From: Marinomonas sp. SBI8L | GTDB taxonomy: Bacteria > Pseudomonadota > Gammaproteobacteria > Pseudomonadales > Marinomonadaceae | Length of the DNA: 64,000 nt | Direction of reading: 5' to 3' | NCBI RefSeq assembly: GCF_001624705.1 | Contig: NZ_JSEO01000004.1 | Coordinates: 310,001 to 374,000 of the forward strand | In this document: positions 27,635 to 35,811 of the stretch, piece by piece | Position numbering within the stretch: the first letter of the stretch is position 1 | Layout of the letters: every line of letters starts with the position of its first letter | The notes under the pieces: model-generated | Databases searched by the model: none | Told to the model about the DNA's origin: nothing | The model's input: only the letters and a program-made list of their open reading frames with translations | Translations under genes and position numbers: made by a program

Positions 27635-28453
27635 GTGACTCAGTCATGTGTGTTTTTGAACATAAGCAGACAAGCCTATTATAAACAGTGTCGTTGTGCC
27701 TTAGAAAAGGAGCAACGCAATGAAGAGATCATTCGTTTTATTCGAACTAAGCGAATGCAACACCCCAGAATGGGTGGGCGTAAGCTTCTTTATTTTATGA
27801 AACAGAACAAAACGTTATCTAATGCGATAGGTCGAGACAAACTGTTTCAGTTAATGAGAGAAGCACGACTGCTAGTGCCATGTCGTCGGGCATATCATAA
27901 AACCACTCAAAGCAATCATCGCTTTTGGTGTCATCCCAACTTAATCAAAGCAAGTAAAGATCAGGTTGTTGTGAATAAGCCAAAGCAAGTATGGGTGGCC
28001 GATATTACCTACTTACCGGTACGAGAAGGGCAAGCCTACCTTAGTTTGATTACCGATATGTTCTCACGAAAAATAGTAGGCCATTATGTGCATAGTAGCC
28101 TTAAAACATGTGATGTTGTGATTGCCTTAAAGAAAGCAATTAAGTGCGCAGGAGATGTAAGGGGGCTTGTTCATCACTCTGATAGAGGTATCCAATACTG
28201 TTCGGCAATGTATCAAGCAATACATAATAAATATGGTATTCGTTGCTCAATGACAGATGGTTATGATTGTTATCAGAATGCGTTAGCAGAAAGAGTTAAC
28301 GGAATTTTGAAGAATGAATATTTATTAGAAAAGCCGATGAATTTACAGGAGGCGAAGAAAATGGTGAAAGAATCAATCACACTTTATAATGAAAGTAGGC
28401 CGCATTTAAGCCTAAAATACAAAACGCCCGATGAGGTACATCGAGCGTTTTAA
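27635..28453 (+). CDS. IS3-family transposase OrfB (DDE integrase domain)
   Basis: About 272 residues if counted from a GTG, but more likely made as the C-terminal part of OrfAB by frameshift at 27584. An HTH_21-like N-terminus leads into the rve core: VWVADITYLPV (first D), VHHSDRGIQYCS (second D) and NALAERVNGILKNEYL (E). It is complete, ending with HLSLKYKTPDEVHRAF, so it should be active. Confidence 0.92.
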   Translation: MTQSCVFLNISRQAYYKQCRCALEKEQRNEEIIRFIRTKRMQHPRMGGRKLLYFMKQNKTLSNAIGRDKLFQLMREARLLVPCRRAYHKTTQSNHRFWCHPNLIKASKDQVVVNKPKQVWVADITYLPVREGQAYLSLITDMFSRKIVGHYVHSSLKTCDVVIALKKAIKCAGDVRGLVHHSDRGIQYCSAMYQAIHNKYGIRCSMTDGYDCYQNALAERVNGILKNEYLLEKPMNLQEAKKMVKESITLYNESRPHLSLKYKTPDEVHRAF

Positions 28454-28505
28454 CTGAAATAAGTGTCAACCTATATCAGGACTAGTCAGATTAGCTAAAA
28501 TTAAA

Positions 28506-29780
28506 TCAAACTAATGCGTCTTCAATCATCTTCGAATCTTCACTTGTATCTTCTTTTGGTTTCAAGAAACGGGAGTATTTAAATGGCGTAATATCCATAT
28601 CTAAAGGCAAACCGCGATATAAGTCATTAATTAGCTTACCCGTAATAGCTGAAGTTAAAATACCTGTTCTAAAATGACCACAAGCATTGATATAACCTTC
28701 CACACCTTCCATTTCTCCTAAAATAGGAAACTCATCAGGTGTACCTGGCCTTAACCCAGCCCAACAGCGTTTAATATTCAGATCATTCAGCATAGGGATA
28801 CACTTCACCGCACCATTTACTAACTCTTTAAGCTCTGGCAGGGTATTAGTAGTATCAAAGCCCTTTTCTTCAGTGGTACTTCCTATCAAGACTTCACCAT
28901 TATCCTTTTGCGCAATATAGCAGTCTGTTGTAGAAACACAGCCCTTAAGAATTTTTGGCAAACGCTCAGATAGGATAATTTGGCCCTTAACTGGATAGAC
29001 AGGTAACTCAATTCCCGTTGCCATTTTACTCAATTGAGCCGCCCAGCTGCCTGCAGCATTAATTAAGGTATCACAAGCAATAAAACCAGCATCAGTTTCA
29101 ACACCAATCACCTTATTGCCACGTTTTTCGATCGAAAGGACCTCAGTTTCTAAAAAGAGCTCAACACCATTTTGACGAGCGGCTTCTAGATAAGCTTCAT
29201 TTAAACGATAAGGATTAACCTGATGGTCACATTTAAACTCTAATGCACCGATAGACTTTTTATTAATGTATGGTTCATCTTCAGCAAGTTCTTCTGCGCT
29301 TAGCCAACTCACTTGGTCTATTAACCCAGGAATATGATCTACAATAGAATCGGCATACATCTTATCGTATTCATCATACATGACATATTTCAGGCCCGTT
29401 TTTTCAAACTTAAAATCAACGCCATGTTTGTCTTTTAATTCTTGCCATAAAGCTGGGTACATAGCATTACTTTTTAACGCAAACTCAAAAAAGTAATCAG
29501 GTAAAACATGCGGCCTCATTGGCGGTAAGTCTTCACCGGTTGCGTCTGCTTGCTGCATCGTCATGCGATTAAAGAAAATAACACCACATCCTAAACCAAC
29601 AGATTCACCAATTGCCCACAAACCACCAGCAGAAGCACGAGAGGCATTACCTGGTTTTTTAAGGTCGACCAATGCAATTTTTAAGTCTTTTTCTTTACTC
29701 AAAAAATAAGCACAAGCAGCGCCAATTACACCACCACCCGCGATCACTATGTCATATTTTTTATTTGTCTTAGTACTCAT
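28506..29780 (-). CDS. hcnC: hydrogen cyanide synthase subunit HcnC-like FAD oxidase
   Basis: 424 residues. FAD-dependent oxidoreductase of the DAO family: dinucleotide motif DIVIAGGGVIGAACAYFLS at the N-terminus. Stretches I recall from Pseudomonas HcnC are present: PGNASRASAGGLWAIGESVG, DCYIAQKDNGEVLIGSTTEE, and CGHFRTGILTSAITG. HcnABC oxidises glycine to HCN and CO2 at the inner membrane. The start overlaps hcnB by 4 bp (ATGA). Related three-part amine dehydrogenases (octopine, D-hydroxyproline) are the alternative, but the match is closer to HcnC. An IS lies just past the stop codon. Confidence 0.82.
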   Translation of the reverse strand: MSTKTNKKYDIVIAGGGVIGAACAYFLSKEKDLKIALVDLKKPGNASRASAGGLWAIGESVGLGCGVIFFNRMTMQQADATGEDLPPMRPHVLPDYFFEFALKSNAMYPALWQELKDKHGVDFKFEKTGLKYVMYDEYDKMYADSIVDHIPGLIDQVSWLSAEELAEDEPYINKKSIGALEFKCDHQVNPYRLNEAYLEAARQNGVELFLETEVLSIEKRGNKVIGVETDAGFIACDTLINAAGSWAAQLSKMATGIELPVYPVKGQIILSERLPKILKGCVSTTDCYIAQKDNGEVLIGSTTEEKGFDTTNTLPELKELVNGAVKCIPMLNDLNIKRCWAGLRPGTPDEFPILGEMEGVEGYINACGHFRTGILTSAITGKLINDLYRGLPLDMDITPFKYSRFLKPKEDTSEDSKMIEDALV

Positions 29781-31174
29781 AATTGCACTCCATCAGATAA
29801 GGCAGAAAAAGGAATAGGATCAAGTGGAAAACGTGGCTTAATATGCCCGACATCTGGATTTTTTAACTCATGTCCTAATCTATCCTGACAATAGCTATTA
29901 CAGGTTTTGCCTTGGCAGTCTCCCATACCTGCTCGCGTCCTCATTTTTAAAGATGTGATATCTTTCACACCTTGTTCAATCACGTCATCAATATCCGATC
30001 GAGTGACATTCTCACAACGACACACTATGGTATTTGGTTTCAATAAAGATAAAAGACCTTCTCGACGACGTCCGATTCGATCAAAACCAGCTCTGAAACT
30101 TTTCACTTTTTGCAATAATGTAAAGTAGTCATCTGCTTTACTATTTGCTTGCTCCGATGTTACTTTTTGACGAGTTTGTGCAATAGATAAGGCAGCGATA
30201 CGCCCTTCTACCATGGCTCCTTCCCCTCCTAAAATGCCAACACTGTCCCCTGCAATATAGATATTTTCCTGACTAGATTTTTGCCAAGTATCTATCTTAG
30301 GTTTAAGACCACTAATAGGGCAAACATCATGCTCTAACTGGAACAACTGGCTGAGCTGATTACGTGATACAAATCCATAGCCCACAGCAAGGCAGTCTAG
30401 CTCTAAACTTGTTCCCGTTCCTTCAATGGGGTACCAATCATCTGTGTATTTCGCAAAATGCGCTTTTTTGAGGTTACCTTCTCCCGAAACAGATACAATC
30501 CCTTGGCCATAATGCATTGGAATGGCATTTGCCTTTAGGTAACTCAGCATGCCCATCCCTTCTAAGGCAAGAACAGGGCGATTAAGTAAAGCTCGGCTCT
30601 CCTTGGCAAAGTCACTAAACTTACCCGCTTCGTATACACCCAATACTTCAACACCTGCTTTGAATAGCTGGCAAGCGACAAGAGGCAACAAAGGCCCCGT
30701 ACCCACAACCGCCATTTTTTGCCCCGGCTTTACTAACCCTGACTTAAGCTGAAGCTGAACACCTCCGAGAAGCATGACACCCGGCATTTGCCAACCATCA
30801 AAAGGAACACTACGTTCATGGCACCCAGTAGCAATAATGAGCTCTTCATAGCTAAGTTCACTCACCTCTTCCTTATGGCGAACTAACAAACTAGATTTTC
30901 CAGCTGGCCCTAATACTCGTGTATTTAGCCTTAATTCAATAAAGGCTTGATGTTCATGGTATTGCTGTCTGATATTTGAAATTTTTTTGCGTAGCTTAGA
31001 ATCTAAATGAGGTAGTTCAATCGCTTCTCGATAAGGTCCTCGAAAAACAGCGCCACCGATTTTCGGTGCTTCATCCAATACAATAGAATGAATACCCGCT
31101 TGCGCTAATTCAACAGCAGCGGAAATACCTGCTGTGCCAGCTCCAACAATAACGACAGGTGATGTATGAGTCAT
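29777..31174 (-). CDS. hcnB: hydrogen cyanide synthase subunit HcnB-like flavoprotein
   Basis: 465 residues. N-terminal FAD motif VVIVGAGTAGISAAVELAQA, second nucleotide-binding motif MAVVGTGPLLPLVACQLFKA, and a C-terminal BFD-like [2Fe-2S] region with cysteines in CRCENVTRSD and GDCQGKTCNSYC. CHERSVPFDGWQMPGVMLLG followed by GVQLQLKSGLVKPG matches HcnB as I remember it. It passes electrons from glycine oxidation to a membrane acceptor. It abuts hcnA directly (no gap) and overlaps hcnC by 4 bp, indicating translational coupling. Confidence 0.82.
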   Translation of the reverse strand: MTHTSPVVIVGAGTAGISAAVELAQAGIHSIVLDEAPKIGGAVFRGPYREAIELPHLDSKLRKKISNIRQQYHEHQAFIELRLNTRVLGPAGKSSLLVRHKEEVSELSYEELIIATGCHERSVPFDGWQMPGVMLLGGVQLQLKSGLVKPGQKMAVVGTGPLLPLVACQLFKAGVEVLGVYEAGKFSDFAKESRALLNRPVLALEGMGMLSYLKANAIPMHYGQGIVSVSGEGNLKKAHFAKYTDDWYPIEGTGTSLELDCLAVGYGFVSRNQLSQLFQLEHDVCPISGLKPKIDTWQKSSQENIYIAGDSVGILGGEGAMVEGRIAALSIAQTRQKVTSEQANSKADDYFTLLQKVKSFRAGFDRIGRRREGLLSLLKPNTIVCRCENVTRSDIDDVIEQGVKDITSLKMRTRAGMGDCQGKTCNSYCQDRLGHELKNPDVGHIKPRFPLDPIPFSALSDGVQL

Positions 31175-31513
31175 TTAGAAGCCCTCTTCTAAACGGTTTG
31201 TTTGGGTATTAATACGCATACCTGGTTCAATCAAGGTTTGACAGGCTTTCATCTTATGCTTGCCGTTTACCTGAACATTGCAGCAATGACAGATTCCCAT
31301 ACCACAATAAGCACCAGTAATTTTTGCATGGTCATTTTGAGCTATTTCATTCTTACCTACGGCAAAAAGTACACTTAAAATATTTTCCCCAAGCACTGCA
31401 TCCACCCTCTGATCATCTATCCAAACTTGGGTAAACTGACCACTTGGCGGCACAATATCTTGCTTCCTATCAAGTTTTTTGTTGTGTTCCATTAACTCTA
31501 CATATTGATCCAT
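31175..31513 (-). CDS. hcnA: hydrogen cyanide synthase subunit HcnA-like [2Fe-2S] protein
   Basis: 112 residues, slightly longer than Pseudomonas HcnA (about 104). The cluster motif is GAYCGMGICHCCNVQVNG followed by KACQTLIEPGMRI, the plant-type pattern of the small subunit of these dehydrogenases. AAAGGA precedes the ATG at 31513. It is first gene of the operon. In Pseudomonas the promoter is controlled by ANR and quorum sensing; here I find only a half-site TTGAT at 31588-31592, not a full ANR box. Confidence 0.8.
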   Translation of the reverse strand: MDQYVELMEHNKKLDRKQDIVPPSGQFTQVWIDDQRVDAVLGENILSVLFAVGKNEIAQNDHAKITGAYCGMGICHCCNVQVNGKHKMKACQTLIEPGMRINTQTNRLEEGF

Positions 31514-32139
31514 CTCTAGTCCTTTAATTTAATATTTTTATAAATATCAGTTACTTAGAAAAATATAAAACACGATTAGTTCTATATTTGATAAATTTAG
31601 GGCGCAGTTATCCCTACATTTATTTTGAAAATGCATACTTTATTTAAGTGATTAGGTACTAAAAAGAAAAAGGAGGATAAATAACGGCCGAGCGAATTAG
31701 CCAAGCTCTAGCAAAAAACAAAAAGCCATTAATAAAAAAATAGAAGCAAACTCAAACATCACAATAAACGCAAACACAATGCACCTTATTAATTAGCCAG
31801 CCTTAGAATCCAACCGAATTATAAAAATAAACAAAAGCTCCTGTATTGCCTTTTAAGATAAGGCTCAATTTGTAGGACTCAGCAGTTCATCTCTTTAGGC
31901 TTTCAAAAAATGATTCTGTAACCCTGAACCCAACTTCAAAAACACTCATACCTAACTTGGAAATGACGATAAGCTGTGCCAGTTAATATGGCTATTACTC
32001 AAGATTACAGGCAAAAGAGATATTGATATTTCTCATACAAATAAGGCGGTGTTTTTATAAAAAGTTTTATAAAAAAATTCTGCCCTATGCATCCAAAACG
32101 CCACAGCAAACGTTTCTCTCTGGGACGACATAAATAAAA
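31514..32139. other. divergent promoter region of hcnA and the lipoprotein operon
   Basis: About 630 bp of AT-rich DNA. The hcnA side holds only a half FNR/ANR-type site. The lipoprotein side holds the candidate ECF promoter at 32088-32116. No gene was found. Confidence 0.5.
32088..32116 (+). promoter_or_regulatory. candidate ECF sigma promoter
   Basis: TGCATCC and CGTTTC separated by exactly 16 bp, 36 bp before the lipoprotein start codon. ECF sigma factors paired with RskA-type anti-sigmas can use -35 elements of the CATCC type (mycobacterial SigK: CCATCC, 16-17 bp, then a -10). It would give self-control of the operon. This is based on one site and is a proposal only. Confidence 0.4.
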
Positions 32140-32151
32140 ATGGAAAATCAT

Positions 32152-32550
32152 ATGAAAACTCTCGTTAAAACTGTTTGCGTTATTGGCCTAGCTCACTCTC
32201 TTATTGCTTGTGCTGCGAGCTCTGATTCTTACTATTCAAGTAGCAAAAGCAGCGACAGCAAAATGGAAACACACCTTACAGATGCAAATGGCATGAGTCT
32301 TTATACATTTGATAAAGACACAGCCAATACGTCAAACTGCAATGGCGCATGTGCAACCCTTTGGCCACCACTCTTGGTAAAAGAAGGAGAGGAAAAACCT
32401 GCAAGCTATACACGCATCACCCGTAATGATGGAAATTTACAATGGGCTCTCAACGGCAAGCCACTTTATACTTGGGTTAGAGATACTAAACCTGGTGATA
32501 TCACAGGCGATGGTGTTAAAGGCGTTTGGCACCTTGCAAAGAAACCTTAA
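32152..32550 (+). CDS. secreted-repeat lipoprotein (COG4315 family)
   Basis: 132 residues. Lipoprotein signal with LIAC-A, a serine/tyrosine linker, then the 'secreted repeat of unknown function' domain: HLTDANGMSLYTFDKDTANT, SNCNGACATLWPPLLV and GKPLYTWVRDTKPGDITGDG. The ATG at 32152 is preferred over 32140 since TGGAAA lies at good distance and the signal peptide then starts MKTLVKT. It leads an operon with an ECF sigma factor and anti-sigma. The function of the domain is not known. Confidence 0.85.
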   Translation: MKTLVKTVCVIGLAHSLIACAASSDSYYSSSKSSDSKMETHLTDANGMSLYTFDKDTANTSNCNGACATLWPPLLVKEGEEKPASYTRITRNDGNLQWALNGKPLYTWVRDTKPGDITGDGVKGVWHLAKKP

Positions 32551-32570
32551 AACCTTCAATGTCAGCATTA

Positions 32571-32590
32571 GCTCGGCTTTTAGGCCGAGC
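32571..32590 (+). terminator. intercistronic hairpin, lipoprotein to sigma factor
   Basis: Perfect 7-bp GC-rich stem GCTCGGC / GCCGAGC with a 6-nt loop and no U tract. It lies 5 bp before the AAGGA ribosome binding site of the sigma gene. It more likely lowers or processes downstream expression than ends it. Confidence 0.5.
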
Positions 32591-32607
32591 CTTACAAGGA
32601 AACTATT

Positions 32608-33180
32608 TTGAGTTTTGATGCCATAACGAATAAGACACAGGACAAAAGTTTTAAACATAAAGTTGAAATCTTGCTGGCACAGGTTTGTTTAAAAGACCAA
32701 ACAGCATTTGAAAGTCTTTACCAAGAGACCAGCCCAAAGCTATATGGCTTAATACTGAAGATGATTCAAGATAAAGAGATTGCTGCTGATATCTTGCAAG
32801 AAAGCTTTAATAAGATATGGCACCAAGCCTCCTCGTATCGTAGTGATTTAGGTGAAAACTGGGCTTGGGCTTGGATGTGTCAAATTACTCGAAATACAGC
32901 ACTAGATCACATAAGAAAAACAAATCGTCGCCCTGAATCTCCTCTAGAAGAAACTGATATAAACCAGATTACGGACGAAGGCATGGCAATAGCAGAACAA
33001 AGAGATCTTAATTACTGCCTAAACCAACTAAAGCAAGAGCCGAGACGAGTGATTGTATTGGCCTATGTTCATGGTTTTTCCCATTCAGAGTTAGCAGACA
33101 AGTTAAGCACCCCAATCGGCACCCTAAAGTCTTGGATAAGACGAGGACTAAAGGAGCTAGAATTATGTCTCAAAAATTAA
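32608..33180 (+). CDS. ECF-type RNA polymerase sigma factor
   Basis: 190 residues with region 2 (LYGLILKMIQDKEIAADILQ, then WAWMCQITRNTALDHIRK) and region 4 (LAYVHGFSHSELADKLSTPI, then GTLKSWIRRGLKELE). A TTG start is used: AAGGA at 32596-32600 sits 7 nt before it. The downstream RskA-type gene overlaps it by 16 bp, so the pair should be made together. It probably drives the candidate promoter at 32088. Confidence 0.9.
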   Translation: MSFDAITNKTQDKSFKHKVEILLAQVCLKDQTAFESLYQETSPKLYGLILKMIQDKEIAADILQESFNKIWHQASSYRSDLGENWAWAWMCQITRNTALDHIRKTNRRPESPLEETDINQITDEGMAIAEQRDLNYCLNQLKQEPRRVIVLAYVHGFSHSELADKLSTPIGTLKSWIRRGLKELELCLKN

Positions 33181-33941
33181 ATTTAGCCCTTCGCTATCAA
33201 AACCCTAAAGTACGCTCTCACCTTGCCAGCCAATTCGTCTTAGGCACCTTATCTCCTAAGGTAAAGCAAAGAGTTATCCGCCTAATGAAGATTGATAAGG
33301 AACTAGAGCAAGCTATTTATCAGTGGCAAAGTCGGCTAGAGCCAATTAACACCAGCATAGATGAAGTCATTCCACCAAAAAAAGTATGGACAAAACTAAG
33401 TCGCGAGCTCAATTTTACCAAACAAACGAAACCCTCTTGGTGGCAATCTCTATTCTTATGGCGAGGAGTGAGTGCTATAAGTTTCGCTCTCATGCTCAGT
33501 CTATTTATCGGTAAACTTGGATTAGAGCACACCAACACGCCACCAAGTTTAGCCTTACAAGGGCCAAGTTATTTAGCGGTTTTAACATCCACAGAGGAAT
33601 CAAATAAAACACTCCCTGAACTGATTGTTAGTGCCTATAAAAGCCCAGAAGCAGGTCAATCTGAATTGCATATTCAGTGGAATAAAAATACGGATAATCA
33701 GCAGAATTTCAAACTGGAAAGAGATCAAAACCTCACGCTTTGGACCATAGATAAAAGCACTGGAGAGCAAGTCTCTTTAGGGCCTCTTGTCAACACAAAC
33801 AACAAACAAAAATTAAGTGTTGCTCAATGGCAACTAATAAAAAACAGCAAAGAACTTTGGTTAACGAAAGGGAATAAAGAAACTGATCCAGTTCTCTTTA
33901 AAGGCGAATGTTTGCAACTGTCCAGTTGGAAAACCAGTTAA
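33165..33941 (+). CDS. RskA-type anti-sigma factor
   Basis: 258 residues from the ATG at 33165, with GGAG upstream. The N-terminal cytosolic domain (ASQFVLGTLSPKVKQRVIRL, then DKELEQAIYQWQSRLEPI, IPPKKVWTKLSREL) matches the RskA/anti-sigma-K family and lacks a ZAS zinc motif. One membrane helix (GVSAISFALMLSLFIG) is followed by a periplasmic C-terminal domain of the RskA kind. It should hold the sigma factor at the inner membrane until a periplasmic signal releases it. Confidence 0.85.
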   Translation: MSQKLNLALRYQNPKVRSHLASQFVLGTLSPKVKQRVIRLMKIDKELEQAIYQWQSRLEPINTSIDEVIPPKKVWTKLSRELNFTKQTKPSWWQSLFLWRGVSAISFALMLSLFIGKLGLEHTNTPPSLALQGPSYLAVLTSTEESNKTLPELIVSAYKSPEAGQSELHIQWNKNTDNQQNFKLERDQNLTLWTIDKSTGEQVSLGPLVNTNNKQKLSVAQWQLIKNSKELWLTKGNKETDPVLFKGECLQLSSWKTS

Positions 33942-33945
33942 CCAG

Positions 33946-33986
33946 GCATAAAAAAACGGGGCTTATTGCCCCGTTTTTTTATGCCT
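33946..33986. terminator. bidirectional terminator
   Basis: Long perfect stem GGCATAAAAAAACGGGGC / GCCCCGTTTTTTTATGCC with a TTATT loop. It has U7 in both orientations and sits between the convergent anti-sigma and cysteine desulfurase genes, ending both transcripts. Confidence 0.92.
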
Positions 33987-34011
33987 ATACTTGGTAGATA
34001 AAAGTAAGGGA

Positions 34012-35160
34012 TTAGCTCTTAAGACTGCTGATTACCTTTGTAATCGTTTCGATCGTAAAATCGATATCATCTTCCGTCGTAAAACGACCAACTGAAATAC
34101 GTAAAGAAGCATGGGCTAATTGATCTGGTAAACCTATGGCTCTTAGTACATAAGAAGGTTCCAAGCTTGCAGATGTACAAGCAGAACCAGAAGAAACAGC
34201 AATATCCCCAAGAGACATCAACAAGACTTCACCATCAACATCGGCAAAACCCACATTAAGCACCCCAGCAACTCTTTGCTCAGGGTGACCATTTAAGTGC
34301 ACACCACCTAAGTCTTTAATGCCATTCCATAACTTATCTCTAAGAGCAGTAATACGCTCTTTATCAGCTTGCATATCTTGGTTAGCCAATTCAAACGCTT
34401 CACCCATACCCACAATTTGATGGGTAGCAAGCGTACCAGATCGCATACCGCGCTCATGGCCGCCACCATGCATTTGCGCTTCAATTTTTACCTTTGGAGA
34501 GCGGCGTACATATAAAGCACCTATGCCTTTAGGACCATAAGTTTTATGGGCAGTTAAAGACATGAGATCTACCTTCATGGCATTAACGTCTATTTCAAGT
34601 TTACCTGTTGCTTGAGCGGCATCAACATGTAAATAAGTGCCGTTCGCTCGCGTTAACTCACCAATTTTAGCAATATCAGTCACTATACCGATTTCATTAT
34701 TTGCCATCAGTAAAGAAACTAAAATAGTATCTTCACGTAATGCCGCTTGTACCATTTCAGGCTGAATAACACCTTGCTCATCAGGCTTTAAATAAGTGAC
34801 TTCAAAACCTTCAAGCTCAAGCTGCTTACAAGGATCTAAAACAGCCTTATGCTCAATCATGGAGGTAATAATATGCTTACCTTTCTTTCCATATTGATGA
34901 GCAATTCCTTTTAATGCCAAATTATTTGCTTCGGTTGCACCTGAGGTCCAAACAATCTCTCTCGCATCAGCCTTGATCAAATCCGCCACCTGTTGTCTTG
35001 CATCTTCAACGGCTTCTTCTGCACGCCAGCCAAACATGTGTGAACGAGATGCAGGATTACCAAAATTGCCTTCTAAAGAAAGGCATTGCATCATTTTCTC
35101 AGCCACTCTTGGGTCAACCGGTGTAGTTGCTGAATAATCAAGATAAACAGGGGAACGCAT
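34012..35160 (-). CDS. IscS/NifS-type cysteine desulfurase
   Basis: 382 residues starting [23 protein letters not shown] lysine is in [16 protein letters not shown] and the sulfur-carrying cysteine in [14 protein letters not shown]. It lacks the IscS-specific C-terminal tail, so it is group I but not the housekeeping IscS proper. GGAG precedes the chosen ATG. It lies after sufE in a unit separated from the suf operon by a terminator, giving this genome region two desulfurases (with sufS). Confidence 0.88.
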   Translation of the reverse strand: MRSPVYLDYSATTPVDPRVAEKMMQCLSLEGNFGNPASRSHMFGWRAEEAVEDARQQVADLIKADAREIVWTSGATEANNLALKGIAHQYGKKGKHIITSMIEHKAVLDPCKQLELEGFEVTYLKPDEQGVIQPEMVQAALREDTILVSLLMANNEIGIVTDIAKIGELTRANGTYLHVDAAQATGKLEIDVNAMKVDLMSLTAHKTYGPKGIGALYVRRSPKVKIEAQMHGGGHERGMRSGTLATHQIVGMGEAFELANQDMQADKERITALRDKLWNGIKDLGGVHLNGHPEQRVAGVLNVGFADVDGEVLLMSLGDIAVSSGSACTSASLEPSYVLRAIGLPDQLAHASLRISVGRFTTEDDIDFTIETITKVISSLKS

Positions 35161-35233
35161 TTTCTTCTCCATAAAAGTAAGTGTTAACTTACTTTAGATC
35201 ATATATTCTATAAGCTTTATTAAACTAGCAGAC

Positions 35234-35644
35234 CTAAAGTGCTGCTTTTGCCATTGCCTGAATTCTAGCGACGATAGATTTAAGACCATTACCTCTAGTC
35301 GGACTTAAGTGACGCTCAAGATCTAGCTCAGCAAAATAGGCATCAATATCAAATGCATCAATATCTGTCGCTGTTTTATTATCATAAGCAGCCATCACCA
35401 AAGCTAAAAGACCACGAACAATAATGGCATCACTATCAACAACAAATGTCATCCGTTCGCCGTCTTGACCTGGCTCAATCCAAACACTGCTTTGACAGCC
35501 TTTAACTAAGCGCAACTCAGTTTTTAGCGCTTCATCCATAGCAGGTAAAGATTTACCTAAATCTATGATGTATTTATATCTGTCTTCCCAGTCGTCGAAA
35601 AATTCTAAATCTTCAATAATTTCAGTTGTGCTTGGTAATGACAT
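35234..35644 (-). CDS. sufE: SufE-type sulfur acceptor
   Basis: 136 residues from the ATG at 35644. The sulfur-accepting cysteine is in VKGCQSSVWIEP and the C-terminal RHLSPTRGNGLKSIVARI is diagnostic. SufE takes persulfide from SufS and passes it to SufBCD. No strong ribosome binding site is seen; a TTG at 35665 would be the alternative start. It leads the two-gene unit with the cysteine desulfurase. Confidence 0.88.
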   Translation of the reverse strand: MSLPSTTEIIEDLEFFDDWEDRYKYIIDLGKSLPAMDEALKTELRLVKGCQSSVWIEPGQDGERMTFVVDSDAIIVRGLLALVMAAYDNKTATDIDAFDIDAYFAELDLERHLSPTRGNGLKSIVARIQAMAKAAL

Positions 35645-35728
35645 ATAAATAAAAATCTCTTTCAATAAGAAGGGGAATTGACCAGTTCTTTAATTGTGGC
35701 CATAAAAACTTCGGTCTAAAACAAAACA

Positions 35729-35754
35729 ACCCTAGTTGGAATATCAACTAGGGT
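35729..35754 (-). terminator. terminator after sufT
   Basis: Perfect 10-bp stem ACCCTAGTTG / CAACTAGGGT with a 6-nt loop, followed on the minus strand by TGTTTTGTTTT. It separates sufT from the sufE unit. Confidence 0.7.
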
Positions 35755-35811
35755 CGCTATTGTATGAGAAACACTGCTGAGGGTGAACCTCTTGAATCAG
35801 ATTAAAGTCAG

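Larger units (their letters stand above)
27178..28488 (+). mobile_element. complete IS3-family insertion sequence
   Basis: 1311 bp. The ends read TGTCCCGTCCTGAATAAGG on the left and, reverse-complemented on the right, TGACTAGTCCTGATATAGG, an imperfect terminal inverted repeat of about 28 bp that keeps the TG...CA ends. It encodes OrfA and OrfB in the arrangement of IS3 elements with a -1 frameshift signal. Both frames are intact, so it is potentially active. It is inserted 17 bp beyond the stop codon of the hcnC-like gene. Confidence 0.92.
27175..28491. repeat. 3-bp target duplication (GAT) flanking the IS
   Basis: GAT occurs at 27175-27177, directly before the left TG end, and at 28489-28491, directly after the right CA end. 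A 3-bp duplication is usual for IS3-family insertions. Intact ends and matching duplication suggest a single recent transposition. Confidence 0.8.

Noticed and set aside
31584-31600. FNR/ANR box before hcnA
   Set aside because: Only one half (TTGAT) is present; the other half does not match at the proper 4-bp spacing, so I do not call it.
34012-35160. Calling the group I desulfurase iscS
   Set aside because: It lacks the IscS C-terminal tail and the isc gene neighbours; only the family is supported.
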